DNA of 64,000 bases, from positions 62,001-126,000 of the forward strand of contig JAQFVV010013358.1 in the NCBI GenBank assembly GCA_028023455.1, read 5' to 3'. This stretch comes from Epiperipatus broadwayi (lineage: Eukaryota; Onychophora; Udeonychophora; Euonychophora; Peripatidae). The translations under genes were made by a program, and so were the position numbers. The notes beneath the pieces are model-generated. The model was not told where the DNA came from. It made no database searches and saw nothing but the letters and a program-made list of their open reading frames with translations. Of this stretch, positions 21,400-34,652 are shown piece by piece. Within the stretch, counting starts at the first letter, position 1. Every line of letters begins with the position of its first letter.

Positions 21400-23280
21400 G
21401 GGACAATTGAAAGCTGGCAAAATTATCGGGAGAGAAATTAATAATTTAGAGAATAAAATTGCTCAGATAGTTTTAAATAATAGTAGGCAATGTGAAACAG
21501 AAAAATTGGTAAGACAAGTGAAAAAAGCCAATATAGATTTTAATAATTACGGGCAAAAGATCATTAATGTAAACACACACACACAAAATAATAGCCGGCA
21601 ATTGTAAACTAATTTTAAAAATATGTATATTTTCAGGGTATGTGATGAAGCCCCCATTGAACTCATTAGTATTTTAGAAATATGATTTACATTGAATCAG
21701 CTAAGTGAAGAAGCAAAGATTATGACCACATGTGGCTATCTTCAAGGTGCATCACAAGCTTGGTGTGAATTCCATTTTATAAAACCCATACATTCTTTGA
21801 ATACAAACAAATCCTTCCAGCCAGTCAGTGGAGTGAAGGATGCAAAAAACATTATTAGACACAAAGTGTCATAAAATTGGCTATCTTGCAAATCATTCAC
21901 TCTAGTATTTCATAGACAGTTGGTGAAATAAGACCATTGATGGCCAAGCCACAATGTGAACAACAGATTATTAAAATTGTGCAGCACAGTTTTTCTAACA
22001 ACATGAAGCAATTGCTCATCAGCACTGAGAAAAAGACTGAGCAAATGACCAAATTACAAAGTTCTCTTAGTAGAACTATAGCTGTATATGAAACAAATGA
22101 GCAGAAATCTAAAATCCAATCTAAAGAGTAAACATAAATGATATAATGTTTGGCCTCAGAAGCTTTAGCAGAAGACCCAGAAGAAGACAATTGTCTGGAA
22201 GCCCTGAAACAATGAAAGATATCTGATGAACCAGAGGGGAGTCAGATCTCATTCATGCAGGACAATATAGAAGACCAAGGGATGACTGCCAGATAAACAA
22301 TGGTCTTAATTGGATGGATTGGCAGGTATATATTGATGGATAATGACCCTGGATTTTGTCAAACAAAATATGACTAAAGTTGGAAAAATTTTTGATGAGT
22401 GTAAATAAAAGGTTTTTTAGCATCTAAGTAAAAAGATTAAACAATTAAAATAATAGCAGAGAGACAATTCTACAGAAATTGGGTGAATGTATAAATAATA
22501 ATAATTACTGATAAAAATGAAAACTTTGAAAGTAGGGAAAAAATGTTAATCATGATTTCTGACAATTTAGCTCATAAGTTTGTGTTTTGGACAAGGTGAA
22601 GCATGTCTAACTACAAAAATTAAAATAAGGTGTTTAAGTTGAAAATTCAAAGAATAAAAATAAAATGCTTTGAAAGTAACCATATAAATATTAAACCTAA
22701 ATCAAAAACACAATAGCAATAATACCATTTTTTAAAGTACATGTCAAGCAATGATGAGTAAGCAAATAATAGGTTGAGGTATGTATGTGTATATAATTAA
22801 TTTATAAATTTCAGATTGTAATAACATGAAAGCTAAAACTTTCGATAGATGCGCTTTAAACATGCTTATGTGATGGCCAATCAGATGTAATAATGGCTGC
22901 ACATGGACCTCTCAATTCTAAAACACAAATCAGCACTATAAGAAAAAGATGTTTAAAGCATGTTTAAAGTGCATCTATCAAAGGTTTTAGCTTTCATGTT
23001 ATTACAATGTTATCTGCTTGCACTTAATAAATTTGATATATTTAAATTTCAGATTGTATTTTATGTTTCATTAAGTCTTTTTTTGCAGAGACACTGATCT
23101 ACAGATAGATCTATGCATGAAACATCACCATTATGATGATGAGAATGGACCAGTAGATAAAAGTCCAGTCTCAGTAAAACTATAGCCAGAAGATAAATTG
23201 CTAGATAAGGAACAAAAATATCATTAGTCGAATGTAATCCTGATATTCACAGTGTAACCATATGTTTTGGCTCAAAGATA
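21400..23280 (+). repeat. Repeat family U, copy U2, with gag-like remnant
   Basis: A partial copy beginning at the coiled-coil part of the unit. A gag-like stretch at about 21660-21870 reads TLNQLSEEAKIM and YLQGASQAWCEFHF, similar in shape to retroelement gag helices (L..A..W). It is preceded by TTTTCAGG at about 21634-21641 and followed by CATAGACAG at about 21911-21919, both like 3' splice sites. Another block (21930-22130) reads MKQLLISTEKKTEQMTKLQ. The terminal block follows TTTTTTTGCAG (about 23083-23093) and reads CMKHHHYDDEN. All blocks recur in the other copies, each with different stops. Confidence 0.6.
22815..23008. mobile_element. MITE with ~50-bp terminal inverted repeats
   Basis: The left end ATTGTAATAACATGAAAGC is perfectly mirrored at the right end. 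Inverted similarity continues through the AGATGC and TTTAAACATG segments for about 50 bases, with a short non-coding loop. At 194 bp it fits a miniature inverted-repeat transposon inserted in repeat copy U2. The target duplication is not clear because the ends merge into a palindrome. Confidence 0.75.
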
Positions 23281-24590
23281 GGTTTTATCCAGTGGATAAA
23301 TGTGTAAAATTTTTAAATTTTAATTGGTAATGATTTGTTAAGATATTGAACATCAATGTGTAGAGACTAGTTATAGAGTGAAATGCTTGTGGATTATAAT
23401 TTTCCCACTAAGCAAAAGCTCACTAAGAAACATCTTAAGAAGTGATGATGATCTTGACTGTTTGTGAGACTCTGGACAGTCTGATAGAGTGGATATAAAT
23501 CCCATAAACATTTTGTCACATGTTCCAGTGGCAGCTATTTCAAATGTTGTTTTAATAGTATTAAAATATTATTGGGAAGCATAAAAATATTTAACACTTT
23601 ATTTTATTGGTATTGTTAAACAATAATTAAAAATAAACAATAAAATCAATTTATAAGTCTTCTAAATTTTCTTATAAACAATCTTCAAATATACTATATT
23701 TTAATATAAATTGAAATGCATCAGTCTAGATGATTCTCACTAGAGGGATAAAACTTAATTTATTCACATTTTACAGTGATTGGCTCATTGAGAACCAATC
23801 CTGCCAGGTAATACAAAGTATATAATATAAAAGTTTGTAGGGGGAGGGGGACTACTCTAAGAAATGTAAATGGAACAAGACTACAACTCCACTTCTGAAG
23901 TGAAATAGAAGAAATAAGCTAGAAAATAATTTTTTTTAAATTATTTGAGATGGATTTGAATAGTATGGAGTAAACTTACTAACCCTGTGAAATCTCTACA
24001 CTGCTTTTCATCGATCTTAGATTCTTAACTGTGCCTACTGAAGGAAACACTGGAAGGACCGCTATTTGAATAAGTATTTGCTTCAAAATGTACCATTGAG
24101 AATGAAAAATAATACCAGAAAATGTAAGCATTTATTTTTGTTTTCTTTATTTCCATCAATTATCAGAACTAATCATAACACAAAAGTTATTTAGACTGAA
24201 GAGAAAAAAAACATTAAAGTATTTTAATTTTCACGCTACCATTAATTCAGCATTAAACAGAAAAATATGTTTGTGTATAAATTGATATTTCAAGAAAATA
24301 TTCGAAATCATTTTTAAGAAAAGTTTCAAGAAATAATAAAGAAATTAAAATTTCACTTTAAATCATATAAAGTAATTAGTTTGAAAAGAAAAGTGCATAA
24401 AGTATTTCTTATTTCATTGGGAAAAGAAATTGTCTGCTCTGATATTCCCCGGGAAGTAGTCACATATATATATATTGAACCTGATTGAAATCCGGTTCAA
24501 TGATGTTGTTAGTAAACAAAAAAAAAAAGAAATTTATTAAGCTTTTAATTTTAATTAAACGTAGAGTTTAAATTTGCAATATTATTTAAA
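23281..24590. other. AT-rich sequence, nothing recognised
   Basis: No frame with motifs. Short simple-sequence runs only. CpG dinucleotides are rare compared with the next interval. Confidence 0.4.
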
Positions 24591-26300
24591 AAGAATGCGT
24601 GTATCCAAGTATACACGCGTTTATATGTAAAACGAATTTTTTTTAAAAATATTTATCGATTTATTTTAAAATAGTTTTCATATACCGCCTGTTTTTAAAT
24701 CCATTTGATTTAAAAACAAGCTGGCTAGCTAATTGCATTCCTGTTGCTTTTATTTTAATTATTGTAAACAATTTTGATAGCGGAGATTTGATTTTTATGT
24801 TGTTGTTTTCATTTCAATAAACCCTGGGTAGAATTCCTAGATAGATTGAGCGGGAGATTAATATTTGCCCTGCCTAAGGCAAAGAAATTGAACAACAAGG
24901 AAAGTGTTTCACAGGAAATGGAGCATCGTATAAATAGCCCCGAAAATTTGGAGTGTCAGTTAATCCATTTTTGAGAGATAGACAAGTGGTTTTCTCACGT
25001 GAAAGTTATAGCAGCGCGGACATTTACATTTCTTAATTAAAGGACATCAGCTGTTATTAAAGACTTTCGCTGGCAAAAATGAAAAATTCTATACTTGTTA
25101 TCACTACCCGAATGGCTTGCTAACTCCACAAAAGACGGATCCCTGACTTCCAAGTTTGCTCCAGTAATGCCTTGAACACCTAAAAGAAACCGGAACCTCT
25201 TTACATCTATCTTGCTGCTTCAAGAACCTGAAAATGAACTTAAGAAAAAGTGCGCACTCTACGTGAACATTGCTTTTACCGAAAGGTAATTATTTTCGTT
25301 TTTATTCTTCCCAGGGTAAATTAGTTCTCATTAAATCTCCGCTCAATCTAACCACAAATATGTATTCTTAAATCAATATAGCCTCATATTTAATATTTGC
25401 TGTGTTTTCCAATATTTTATAGTGTGTCTTAGAATCTTAGTTTTAAGATTCTAATTTGCTTTCCGTTTTGTTTATTGGAGAGTGACGAATGAGTTTTATA
25501 TTTTATACCTCGCTTTTATAAATGCTTTAGCAGCCTCGTATATATCTTTTTTTTCTTTTATGCTTACCTGTAATTATTTAGTATTCAATAATTAATTTGT
25601 AATTTTATACTCTGTGTTTACCCTAGTGCTTAACCTCCAAAAATCTTTTGGCTGATGACTTTATTGTCTGATTTTCGCAGGTAGAGATTTCGTTTCTAAG
25701 ATCTCTAAAAGCGGAAATTAGAATTGTGTTTTTCTTTGTAATTTTATAAGTCGTCAGCAGGAAGATAAAATTTATCCTTTCTTACATTACAGGTGAGCGA
25801 TACTTTCGTTCTGCTAAAGTGTTTACAACTTTTAAGATTTTCGTACTCCGTGCACTCTCCGATAGATTCATTCGTGTATTTATTACGTGTGCTTTAAATT
25901 TATCAGAGCGTGTACTCAGAATTTGTTTGTAAGTTTATTTTCTTTTCGTTATTTGCTGGGACAGACGTAACTGTTTTTCTAATCATTTACTTGTCTCTTA
26001 TTGAGACCATTAATTATTAATTTTAAAGTAATTTTCGCCAATCGTTTGGCTGGGATTCACCAGTTTAATTGTTTCTTCATTTCAATGATATTTTTCGATT
26101 GTTCTTGGGGTGGATCAATCGCCGTTATTTTAAACGTAGTAATTGGTGCAGTTCATACCGATATAAGGACATTCAAGATCTCACCATGTTTAGATTTTGA
26201 ACAGCTCATCGGCACTGGGTCTTTGATCTATTTCAAGGGCATATGGTTTAAGTATCTGAAAGGGAAAACCAGTGTTTAAGTGAATCCTCTGCGGAATGAA
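24590..26300. promoter_or_regulatory. CpG-retaining segment, candidate promoter and 5' exon region
   Basis: CpG dinucleotides are visibly more frequent here than in the flanking kilobases, and complexity is higher. No long coding frame is present; a 92-codon frame at 26001-26279 has no recognisable motif. The segment contains a well-formed core promoter (24929-24961) and a possible 5' splice site (AAAG then GTAATT near 25286). It may be the first exon and intron of a host gene, an LTR-like unit or a non-coding transcript. Confidence 0.4.
24929..24961 (+). promoter_or_regulatory. TATA box and initiator with canonical spacing
   Basis: TATAAATA is at 24929-24936. TCAGTT, an Inr-type start, is at 24956-24961, with its A at 24958, 29 bases from the first T of the TATA box, the spacing expected for RNA polymerase II. 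A transcript would run through about 330 bases to the GTAATT donor. Inverted copies of an AGATTGAGCGGGAGAT-like motif at about 24843 and 25335-25354 bracket it. Confidence 0.45.
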
Positions 26301-29300
26301 ATTTGCTTCCTCCCTTTTAACTTTGTTTATTAGAAGATCAGTCAGTCTGTCATAGCTTTGCCTTTAGTATTTCTGGTACATGCCTGAGTTAACCCCCATC
26401 TATTGTATCATAAACTTATATTTAATAATTTATTTTCTCATAATAAAATTTATGAAATATGTTTAAACTTAATTTGGCTGACGTTTGTCTTTGTGCTTTT
26501 TTGTCGCAATTGTCTAAACAATTTAAGGATCTCTTGTTTCTCCCTGAGTCTAGTCGGTGCAAACCATCATCATCATCTATTCTGATCACAGTAAACAAAT
26601 TTTCCAGACATGTAGTGGTCTGGTGGTGCCCTCCTGTATCAGAATAGATTGGGTATCCGGTATAATATATTAATAATTGCTTACTATTAAATCAATTCTG
26701 CTTAACATTCTTAAATATGAAATAAATTGCCAATAATAGTGAATAAAGAAATATTGATTTTTTCTCTTGATTATACAACAGATAAAGTAATAATATTTTA
26801 AGTGTTTAAAATTACCCAGATTATTTAAGATTGTGACAATTACTGTGGACGGAAAAACAAAGTAAACAAAATCCATAAATGATTTAAAAAGTTTATTTTC
26901 AAAGATCGTAATAAACTGATTATAATTGTGCTACATTTGGAAAAATATGTTACATATTAATTAAAATCGCTTAGATCGTATTTATAATTAAATAGATTCT
27001 TCTCAGTATAACTTAAAACATCATAATTTGCTGATAAAAGGGAAGTGAAAAAGAATATTTATTTATTTTATCATTAGTGAATAACTTGCAACGTGATATT
27101 TTAAATGGTTTTAAAATCACCTAGATTATTTAAGAGTATGACAGATCTTCACACAGATGAAAACAAAAAACAAAAATAGATAAATCAATAGATATTAATT
27201 AAACCTATTTTAAGTGACTTATTCCCGAAAATGTTTTAATATTGCTTCAGTATGCTTACATTAGTACACAAACCGATAAAGGATTTCTATTGCCATTGGA
27301 GAAATGTTTGAATTTTGTGTTAAGATGTTAATATTGAACTGGATAACCAAAATATATATATTATTCAGGAATGTTTGCTTATCATATCCATTTTCATATT
27401 GTTTACTTATAAGAACGAATCAAACTTCAATAAAGTCCAATGGTAGAAAATGTAATGTTTGTTTAGTTTGTTAATTGCTATATATAATATTGTAACGTGT
27501 TTTTTTTTCTTTCATGTGTTATTCAGGTATTAGGTTTATATATATATATATATATGTCAGGGTATAGAATATAACTAAGTAATGATGTAGCTGTATCTAA
27601 AGTTATATACATTTATTATCCATATTTATATTATTTTCCCAATGAAGGAAAAGCATAATGTTAAATATTATTTATCTGGTAAGAAAGAGAAATGTTTATT
27701 TCTTTCACTGCTAAAACATATGTTAATATTATATTGAGAGGAGAGGAACAAATAGACCCAAACTAGTCAAAAATATACACATAATGATACTATTGTTCTA
27801 TTATATAAAATAATTTAATAAGCATTTTTTTATTAGTACTTAATTTGGCTTATGAACAAAATATCGTCCTTGTTTACGTGTACATGGCTTGCTATAATAA
27901 AAGGAATAATTATTATTTTGAAATAATTAATGGTTATTTTACTGATATTGGTGGTCTGTTTATAAAACATTAACAGTTTCTGCAATGTGCAATGGAATAT
28001 TTATGTTTCCACTTAGATTATTAGTGTTGTTTTACCTTGCTATTGTATTGATCAGAATTTGTGATAGATTTTAGGATGAGTTTGGGCTACATATAAGAGC
28101 CTTAGATATAATAATAATTAATATTGTACATGGGATGAAGGAGAATTTCCCATTGTTGATTAATATAAGAGGATGATATTGTTGGGGCTGTTTAAGAGTT
28201 AGTGCTTAGAGCATAGTTAAGCCTAAAAAAGGATGACCCCATGGTCTGAATTCTGTTTTCGAGTGAAGAGGCACTGCCCACTCTTTTATACCTATGAAAA
28301 GGTATCAGAATTGGCCATATTATTATACAACTGTTACGTTGTTTCTTGATATACAACTATCATGTTGTTTTGTAGAGCCTCCTTTATTTAGATCCCTCAA
28401 GAAGTTATATAGTTAATATTCCACCATGTATGATAAAGTGTAGTGTTTTTTAAATCGAATAGCAATGATAAGATAAAAATCAGATTATGGGGCACTGATA
28501 TAGCTATAGTGTTGTCTAATTGAAATAGTGTCTTTCTGATGTTGTGTAATCTTCATCAGTTTATAAACAGACCAACCAAAACTTACTAGTGTTTGTAGAA
28601 CTTCTACATAAAAGAGCAAGGTAGTGTACATGGACAATGTTGTTTGGTTTTCAACAGTAGGTATTTACTTATGAATTAGTAAGATCAGTTAATTAATAAA
28701 TGGTTAAGTTGTGGACATAGTGAATGTTTTTGGTGTCATGTGTGCATTTAACTGATGATGTTTGCCCCACATCAATGTAATGAAATTTTTTATATAGTAA
28801 ATTATAATAAATTATTACTTGTATTGGAATGTGATAATTGCCCTTATCATATTCTAATAACTCAAACAGCTACAGTTTGATATAACAAATTGTAATTTAG
28901 AGTTGTTTTTTTTTTTTACATTTAAAAGTTGCGTATATCCAAAGGATATGAATACATTTTGTTTGCAATTTCAATGCTAAGATAGCTCAAATAAGTTTAA
29001 CTGTCTTAGTCTACCTGATAGAATAATAAAGAAACATATCCAAAATGTGTCATATTAGTTGGTCATTACTTACCACATCCCTAATTTTGGGAATGGATTT
29101 ATCTTGTTTCATGTAATGTGTCTGAGACTTGTACATAATGTAAAATAAATATTGTTGTGCTAAAAACTTATTTAGTGGTCAGTATTCTTATTGCTAATCA
29201 ACACACCCACACATTATTATTGTTATTGCTATCGACATATTCTGTGATTATAGGGAAATTTTCATCAATAAATATTGTAAAAGTTGCTATATGTAGATAT

Positions 29301-30690
29301 ATCAGAATAATTGTGTTAAGCCCTATAATTTATGAGTATATCTAGGGCATCCTAACTTAATAATTAAACATACCAACCTAAAGAATATTATTTTAAGTGA
29401 TATACTAAAAGATTAAAAACCTAATATTGGTTTGATCAGTTCATTTGAATCCACAGATCTATCATTCACTGGTCTTGGTCACCTTGTTTCTAATTAATGG
29501 AGAAAGAAAGTTGGGAAACTATTCTGTTTAGCTATTGAAAAATTACTCTTATTGAAACTTAAAGTTTAGCATAGCTAGGGAATTTATAGAATTTATTTAA
29601 AATTATTGAATATGGTTTAGTAATTCAATTCAGTATTAAGAAAAATTTTGTGTGTGTTATGCTTGGGTAGTGATAAAATCCCTCTCACTGACCCAAGTGT
29701 AACTTGTATATCACCCTTTAAGCTATGTGAACCCTGAGAAGGATAAATTATATCAATTTGTGATAGGATTGGAATTTATGGTAAATTTGTATCCAGTTAA
29801 TTATTGTAATTAGAGTGGAATTGTGTTACATTCACCGTAATATATAAGGTCAACCAAACTTTAAAGTATCTATTACTTCTTTTGTCTGAAATGTATAGTT
29901 GGTTTTGACTTTATGGTGAATATTCTGGTCTTAGTAAGCTTAGAATCTGTATTTTATTTAATTGTCTTATCATTTAATTCAATATCAAATTTAGAGTTCT
30001 ATACATCATCTTTCATCATCATCATTCCTCTCATTTGTCATTTCAATCTTTTTTGTTCTCTTTTTTTCATCCTAATTCATTATCCTATTCATTAGCTCTT
30101 ATTCCATTCTCATCTTAATCATCCATTAACTCTTACACATCTTCATTCTCAGACTCATTTTATTTTATTATTTAATTATTACTTATTTGCATCATTCATT
30201 TAATCATTTACATCCTCATTTACTTATTGCCTAATTTATACTTCTAATTTCATATTCATTCCATTGATCTAATTATTATTTATTTATTAGTTTGACAATA
30301 TGAAGTTTATTTTATAATTTTTTTGTTTGTGGATTTTGAGGCTAGCTTGACCAGAAATTATTAATCCACCTTGTGATCTTCTCTAATCATCTTTAGTTAA
30401 TCATTTATTTAGGCATATATTCTAGATTAGTTGTAGTTAGGAAGGTTACAGAGAAAGATATGGTTTCCAAACGTGTAAATTGGACTAGTTAAGTTAGTGG
30501 GAAAGGCTACAGGGGAGATTATAGTGCCTAAAATGTGCAGTATGATTTATTTATGATTACAGCAATGTAGAAGAGGGTTACAATTGGGATTATGCCACAC
30601 AACATAGTGGCTTGATTGATTGATTGGGGATGATAAAAATTATATGGGATTATGGCACCCAGAAATGTGTAGGCCTGATTGTCCAATGAT
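26301..30690. other. AT-rich sequence, nothing recognised; small hairpin and pyrimidine-rich tract
   Basis: At about 26565-26650 a CAT trinucleotide run leads into a hairpin-forming segment (CTATTCTGAT pairing with ATCAGAATAG, and CCAGAC with GTCTGG inside). A TA tract is at about 27537-27556. About 29995-30290 is strongly pyrimidine-rich on the plus strand. No gene-like frame is seen. Confidence 0.4.
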
Positions 30691-31460
30691 CAGAGGAAAA
30701 GGTTACAACAGATAAAATTGACAAAGACCACATTTTGCACCCATGGTACATAAACCTTGAACACATTCTGTAATCATGACATCTGAAAAAAATTAAGTGG
30801 TTTCATTTTATAGAGGATGAATGTGTGCGTGATACACAAAATCATTAAGTTGAATGCCTCTTAAAACATTTTCTCATTGTCAGTCTCACATATTAAGAAA
30901 CTTTCCTAGTAGATAATTATGAAAAAAATTTTAAAAAAGAAAGCAATTAGAGTTAAAATTGGTCATTGCCTCAGGAAAGGAATTGTCATATATTACTTAT
31001 AAATTGACAAGATTGTAATGTAACAGATACATAAGTATACATGTTACATAAAGTATTTAAAAATAATGCTAAAAATATTCATAAAAAAGTAATAATATAT
31101 TTTTAAAAAAATTAAAAGAATAACCATTTAAGTTGTCAGAGAAACAAGAACTAAAGGGATTTTAAAATAGAACAAAGATGCTTAAGAATTTCGTAAAAGG
31201 AAAAATAAAACTAGGATCAAATTATCCTAATATTCATTTAGAATAAATGAAAAAAGAAGATGGGAAAAATACAATAAATGTAAAATTCATTTTAAGAATT
31301 CTTATTAGATTTTCTAGTTAAAAAAAATATAATGAAGGCAATCAATAGCTAATGAAACCTGGTAATAATTTATTTTTCTTTTCATTTTTAACAAAATACA
31401 AATTCTAAAATATAATCTTAAAATTATATGCAGGGTACTAGTCTTATAGCTAAAGATGCC

Positions 31461-32573
31461 GCTCTATGGTGTTGTTTTGGTGCTAAAACACATAAAAATG
31501 CCGTTTCCATGGCAACACGTTCGAACTCGTGTTTTCTATAATACAACTTTCTTGTTGTGCTACAGATTGCAAGCTGCTATGTTGCATCGCAGTACATGTA
31601 TGTCACATCGCAGATCAAATACATTTTCTGAATTCTCAGTTTATAAAATAGTTATGGCTTATTGAGAGGGTGTGTTTTTTTTGAATTGGATGGAAATGTT
31701 GTTTTCATTGGATTTTTTATTATTTTAAATTTTTGAAATGTACAGATTTTTTAAAGTAATAATTATAAGACTCTTTACATCATACTGTATTGAAGTTTTA
31801 ATTGGGAAAATGTTGACAAGATATATGTGTAAAGTGAGTTGCAATTAGGTAACGCTTCAACTAACGTACTGTTCGTAACATTCCATGAGACAAACAAGAT
31901 TCTATCGTGTGTATATTTTTGAAGTAAAAAAGAGTGGTAACACAAAAATATCCAGTAAGAAAAGTACAATTTTGCACTGTTTTTTTTTTATAAATTTCAT
32001 AAAAAGCATATATTATAAACATGATTAATAAGTAAAGAAGACATTTTTGTTGTTGTTTAAAAAAGTTTTAGTTTCTTTCTTTTCTCTGACTACGGTTATA
32101 CTTTGTTAAATATAGTTTACGTTTAGTGTTATCATTTATTTTATAGATGTTACTAAAAAAAATATTTACAAAAATATGATTTTGATATTTTTTATTTTAG
32201 CATTACAAATAACAGAACACTAAACCTAAAACTAACCCTAAACCTAACCATAACAATTTTTACTTTTTGTTGTCATTCTATATGAAGTAAAAATAGCAGT
32301 AAAGCCGTAACCCCAGTAAAAAAATCTCCGATAGAAAATTGATTTTTGTAATAAAGCAAAATAAAAAACACGAATCAAATTGTAATTTGTTTATTTTATT
32401 TTACATGTATTATTATCATTTAATTTGTATACATTAATAAAAAATATTTAAAAAAGATGATTTTGTTTTGTTTTTATTTTCGCATTAAAAAAAACACATC
32501 AAAATGATTAAAATCAACGGCCCAGGAAGGTTCATATTTTATAGTTTTAGCATGAAACAGCACCGTATGCAGT
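31461..32573. mobile_element. Non-autonomous DNA transposon with imperfect terminal inverted repeats
   Basis: GGTGTTGTTTTGGTGCTAAAAC near the left end (31468-31489) matches the reverse complement of the right end (GTTTTAGCATGAAACAGCACC, 32544-32564) with few differences. The interior is non-coding and contains a short stretch resembling degenerate telomeric repeats (CTAACCCTAAACCTAACC, near 32233-32250). Exact ends and target duplication are uncertain; TATGCAG occurs near both sides (about 31427 and 32566). Confidence 0.55.
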
Positions 32574-32582
32574 GATCTAATC

Positions 32583-33098
32583 CAGTGTTTTTCAACCCTT
32601 GGTCCACAGACCGATGCTGGGCCGCAGAAGTTTTTTACCAGTCTGTCAGTAGACTGGCAGGAAAGGTAATAAAAAATGATGACTTTAAACTTTTAATTAA
32701 TATAAACAATTTTTATTTATTTTTTCATCTCATTTTTACCCAAATAAAAAAAAAAAACCGAATGAAAACAAAATCTAATCAATCATACATAAATTAATTT
32801 GTTTTTCTAATTATCACAGATGTTTATGGGGGAGGGGAGAATTAAATTATTTATTATTTTTCAAAAAAAAAATTCAAAATTAAAAAATAAAGTTTTTTAT
32901 TATACAAACTCCATATATATATATATAACTGCATTTTGCATCTTTAACATTGTTGTTTTGATCAGTTATAACAATTATGCTCATCTAAGGATACACAGTT
33001 TACATCTTTTAAAAAATTTATCTATAGACTTCTGCCGGTCCGTGAAACCTTATCCTTATTTTTATCGGTCCGCAGGTGTGAAATGTTGAAGACCACTG
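32583..33098. mobile_element. hAT-type non-autonomous DNA transposon
   Basis: It begins CAGTGTTTTTCAACC and ends with a near reverse complement (GTTGAAGACCACTG), the usual hAT terminal form. The 8-bp duplication ATCTAATC is perfect at 32575-32582 and 33099-33106, the size hAT transposases produce. Internal GGTCC motifs mirror each other. There is no transposase frame, so it would be moved in trans. It lies within repeat copy U3. Confidence 0.9.
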
Positions 33099-33699
33099 AT
33101 CTAATCTATACACTTGAAAAAGGATATGGAATGTAAAGTTATTTAATTAAATATAAAATAATCTTTTTATTATCAGAATATAAAATAATATTGTAAATCA
33201 AATAAAGTTGTTTTATACTAATGTAGCATTAAAAAAAAGAAAAAAAAATTGAAGCTGATTAATGACGTTAATCTCTTAGACAATTTCTGATAAAAAATAT
33301 ATAAGTTAATAAATATTTACTATATTATTATTATTATTGACGTTATTCAATATACATTTAAAGTTTTCCAGATTATTTTGCTGCTGCTATATTTGCTGTA
33401 TGGTCTCTTTCTTCGTGAAAATCTAGTTTTGTTCTCCAGTGATATTTGGTAATTTCTATAGATGGTCTAACCTCACTAAGCCCTACTAGATTCACAAAAA
33501 AGGCGTGTTCATTCAGCTTTTCACTATGCAGTTACTATACATTTTATAGTCTGAGATGTGACCAATAATTCTTCACTTTCCTAGAAGTTTATTATTCTTA
33601 TATCTTCTCTTTTATTGTTTTTGCATTTTTTTCTTATATAAATATACATTAAATTTTTATCATTTCCTCATATATGCTGTAATGCAATTTTTATATAAT

Positions 33700-34640
33700 T
33701 CCTTCTTTATTTTGATTAAACTTTTGATTGTCTTGCAGTCTTCATCAGAGCTATAACATTTAAATATGTAATCATATCATCATTTTTATATATATTAATA
33801 TACATATTTTATCTTACCATTTACAAACATATTTAACTTTAACTCTATAGCTTTACTTAACCATCTAGAAACTAACTCTATATCTTTATTTCTATTATTT
33901 CTTAGTTATATTTTTTATTATTTTTTATTCTTATTTTATTCTATCATTCTATATTTATTGTTTATTATATCACCATAACTTTCCCACTTTATTATTTATA
34001 TACTTATCTAACATGTCTTATTACCTATTATTTTATACATTTATTCCTTTATTAATTCCTATTTTATTCTTACTATTAACACTTTTTATTTTCTTGTTCC
34101 CTTTTTTTATTTGTTTTTTCATTTTACTTGCCTCACTATAACTTTCACATCTCTCTCTACAACTGTGTCTGACTATTTTTTTTAAAAATTATTAGCCTCT
34201 TTTTCATTACTCTTTTATATAACTCCCTCTATGATCAATTTTTTCAACTTTTTATCTGCTTTAAAAACTTTATATTTATTTATTGTTGTATTATTAATAA
34301 TATTTTTTATAATTAATATTGCGATAAAAATATTTTACCCTCCCCCATCTTTATTTAAATTGGGCTTTATCTTTATAATTAATATAGCTTCCTTTATTTT
34401 TCTATCACTTCTTTTATTAATATAACCAACAAACTTTCTTTCTCATAATACAGGTCCTGTTTTTATAGTATGTATCTAAATTTTTGATTTATCATGCCTA
34501 TGCTGCATTATGTTTGTATACATTGAATTTTTTGTTTCTCTTACATATTTAGTTTTTAACTTACTGTTCTTACATGATTTGCATTCTCTATTCTATATTA
34601 CATTTATATGTTTTTTTTTTTTTTTTTAATATACTTATTA
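33700..34640 (-). mobile_element. PLE3 minus-oriented arm: GIY-YIG remnant and 3' region
   Basis: Read on the minus strand, about 34590-34480 encodes ECKSCKN followed by KYVRETKNSMYTNIMQ, and about 34400-34340 encodes EAILIIKIKPNLNKDGG, the C-terminal signature of PLE GIY-YIG domains. The first part is nearly the same as the plus-oriented arm at 37050-37200. The T-rich appearance of 33.84-34.64 kb is the complement of A-rich coding DNA. Frameshifts and stops are present. Beyond the 3' end lies a hammerhead relic (33720-33750). The arm ends at a poly-T run next to a hAT element. Confidence 0.7.
33720..33750 (-). ncRNA. Hammerhead relic downstream of PLE3
   Basis: On the minus strand CTGATGA (33748-33742) is followed by a GACTG...CAATC imperfect stem II and AAAA where GAAA is expected. 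The core is canonical but the second conserved box is mutated, so it is probably inactive. The following bases resemble the right arm of the 18.4-kb foldback. Confidence 0.45.
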
Positions 34641-34652
34641 TCTAATACAGTG

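Larger units (their letters stand above)
17460..21400 (+). repeat. Dispersed multi-kb repeat family U, copy U1
   Basis: The sequence aligns by eye with 48.5-58.1 kb and 30.7-33.6 kb. Landmarks in order are a block around 17480-17680, a block ending GACATCATGATAAG (18403-18416), lysine/glutamate-rich coding remnants (about 18800-19140), a gag-like block (19215-19420), a block with GGATGGAT near 19790, a TGAAATGATCAAAGA block near 20490, and a GATGTGTGGGTGATATGCAAAG block (about 20598). It is interrupted by two foldbacks (18417-18654 and 20846-21119). Many stops are present and no frame survives. Confidence 0.7.
30690..33620 (+). repeat. Repeat family U, copy U3, interrupted by two DNA transposons
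   Basis: It contains the TTGACAAAGACCACATTTTGCAC block (about 30717), the GTGTGCGTGATACACAAA block (about 30825), and the block from about 33110 to 33620, with GCTGCTGCTATATTTGCTGTA near 33380 that also occurs near 52442 and 57199. The intervening 31.46-32.57 and 32.58-33.10 kb are insertions. Confidence 0.6.

Noticed and set aside
24472-24505. Terminator-like hairpin (TTGAACC with GGTTCAA)
   Set aside because: A single short inverted repeat with no neighbouring gene; intrinsic terminators are not expected in this type of genome.
26001-26279. 92-codon frame on the plus strand
   Set aside because: No motif, no supporting splice sites and a hydrophobic composition expected of T-rich DNA.
33840-34640. 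Pyrimidine-rich simple sequence
   Set aside because: Its complement encodes PLE3 GIY-YIG remnants, so it is not merely low complexity.
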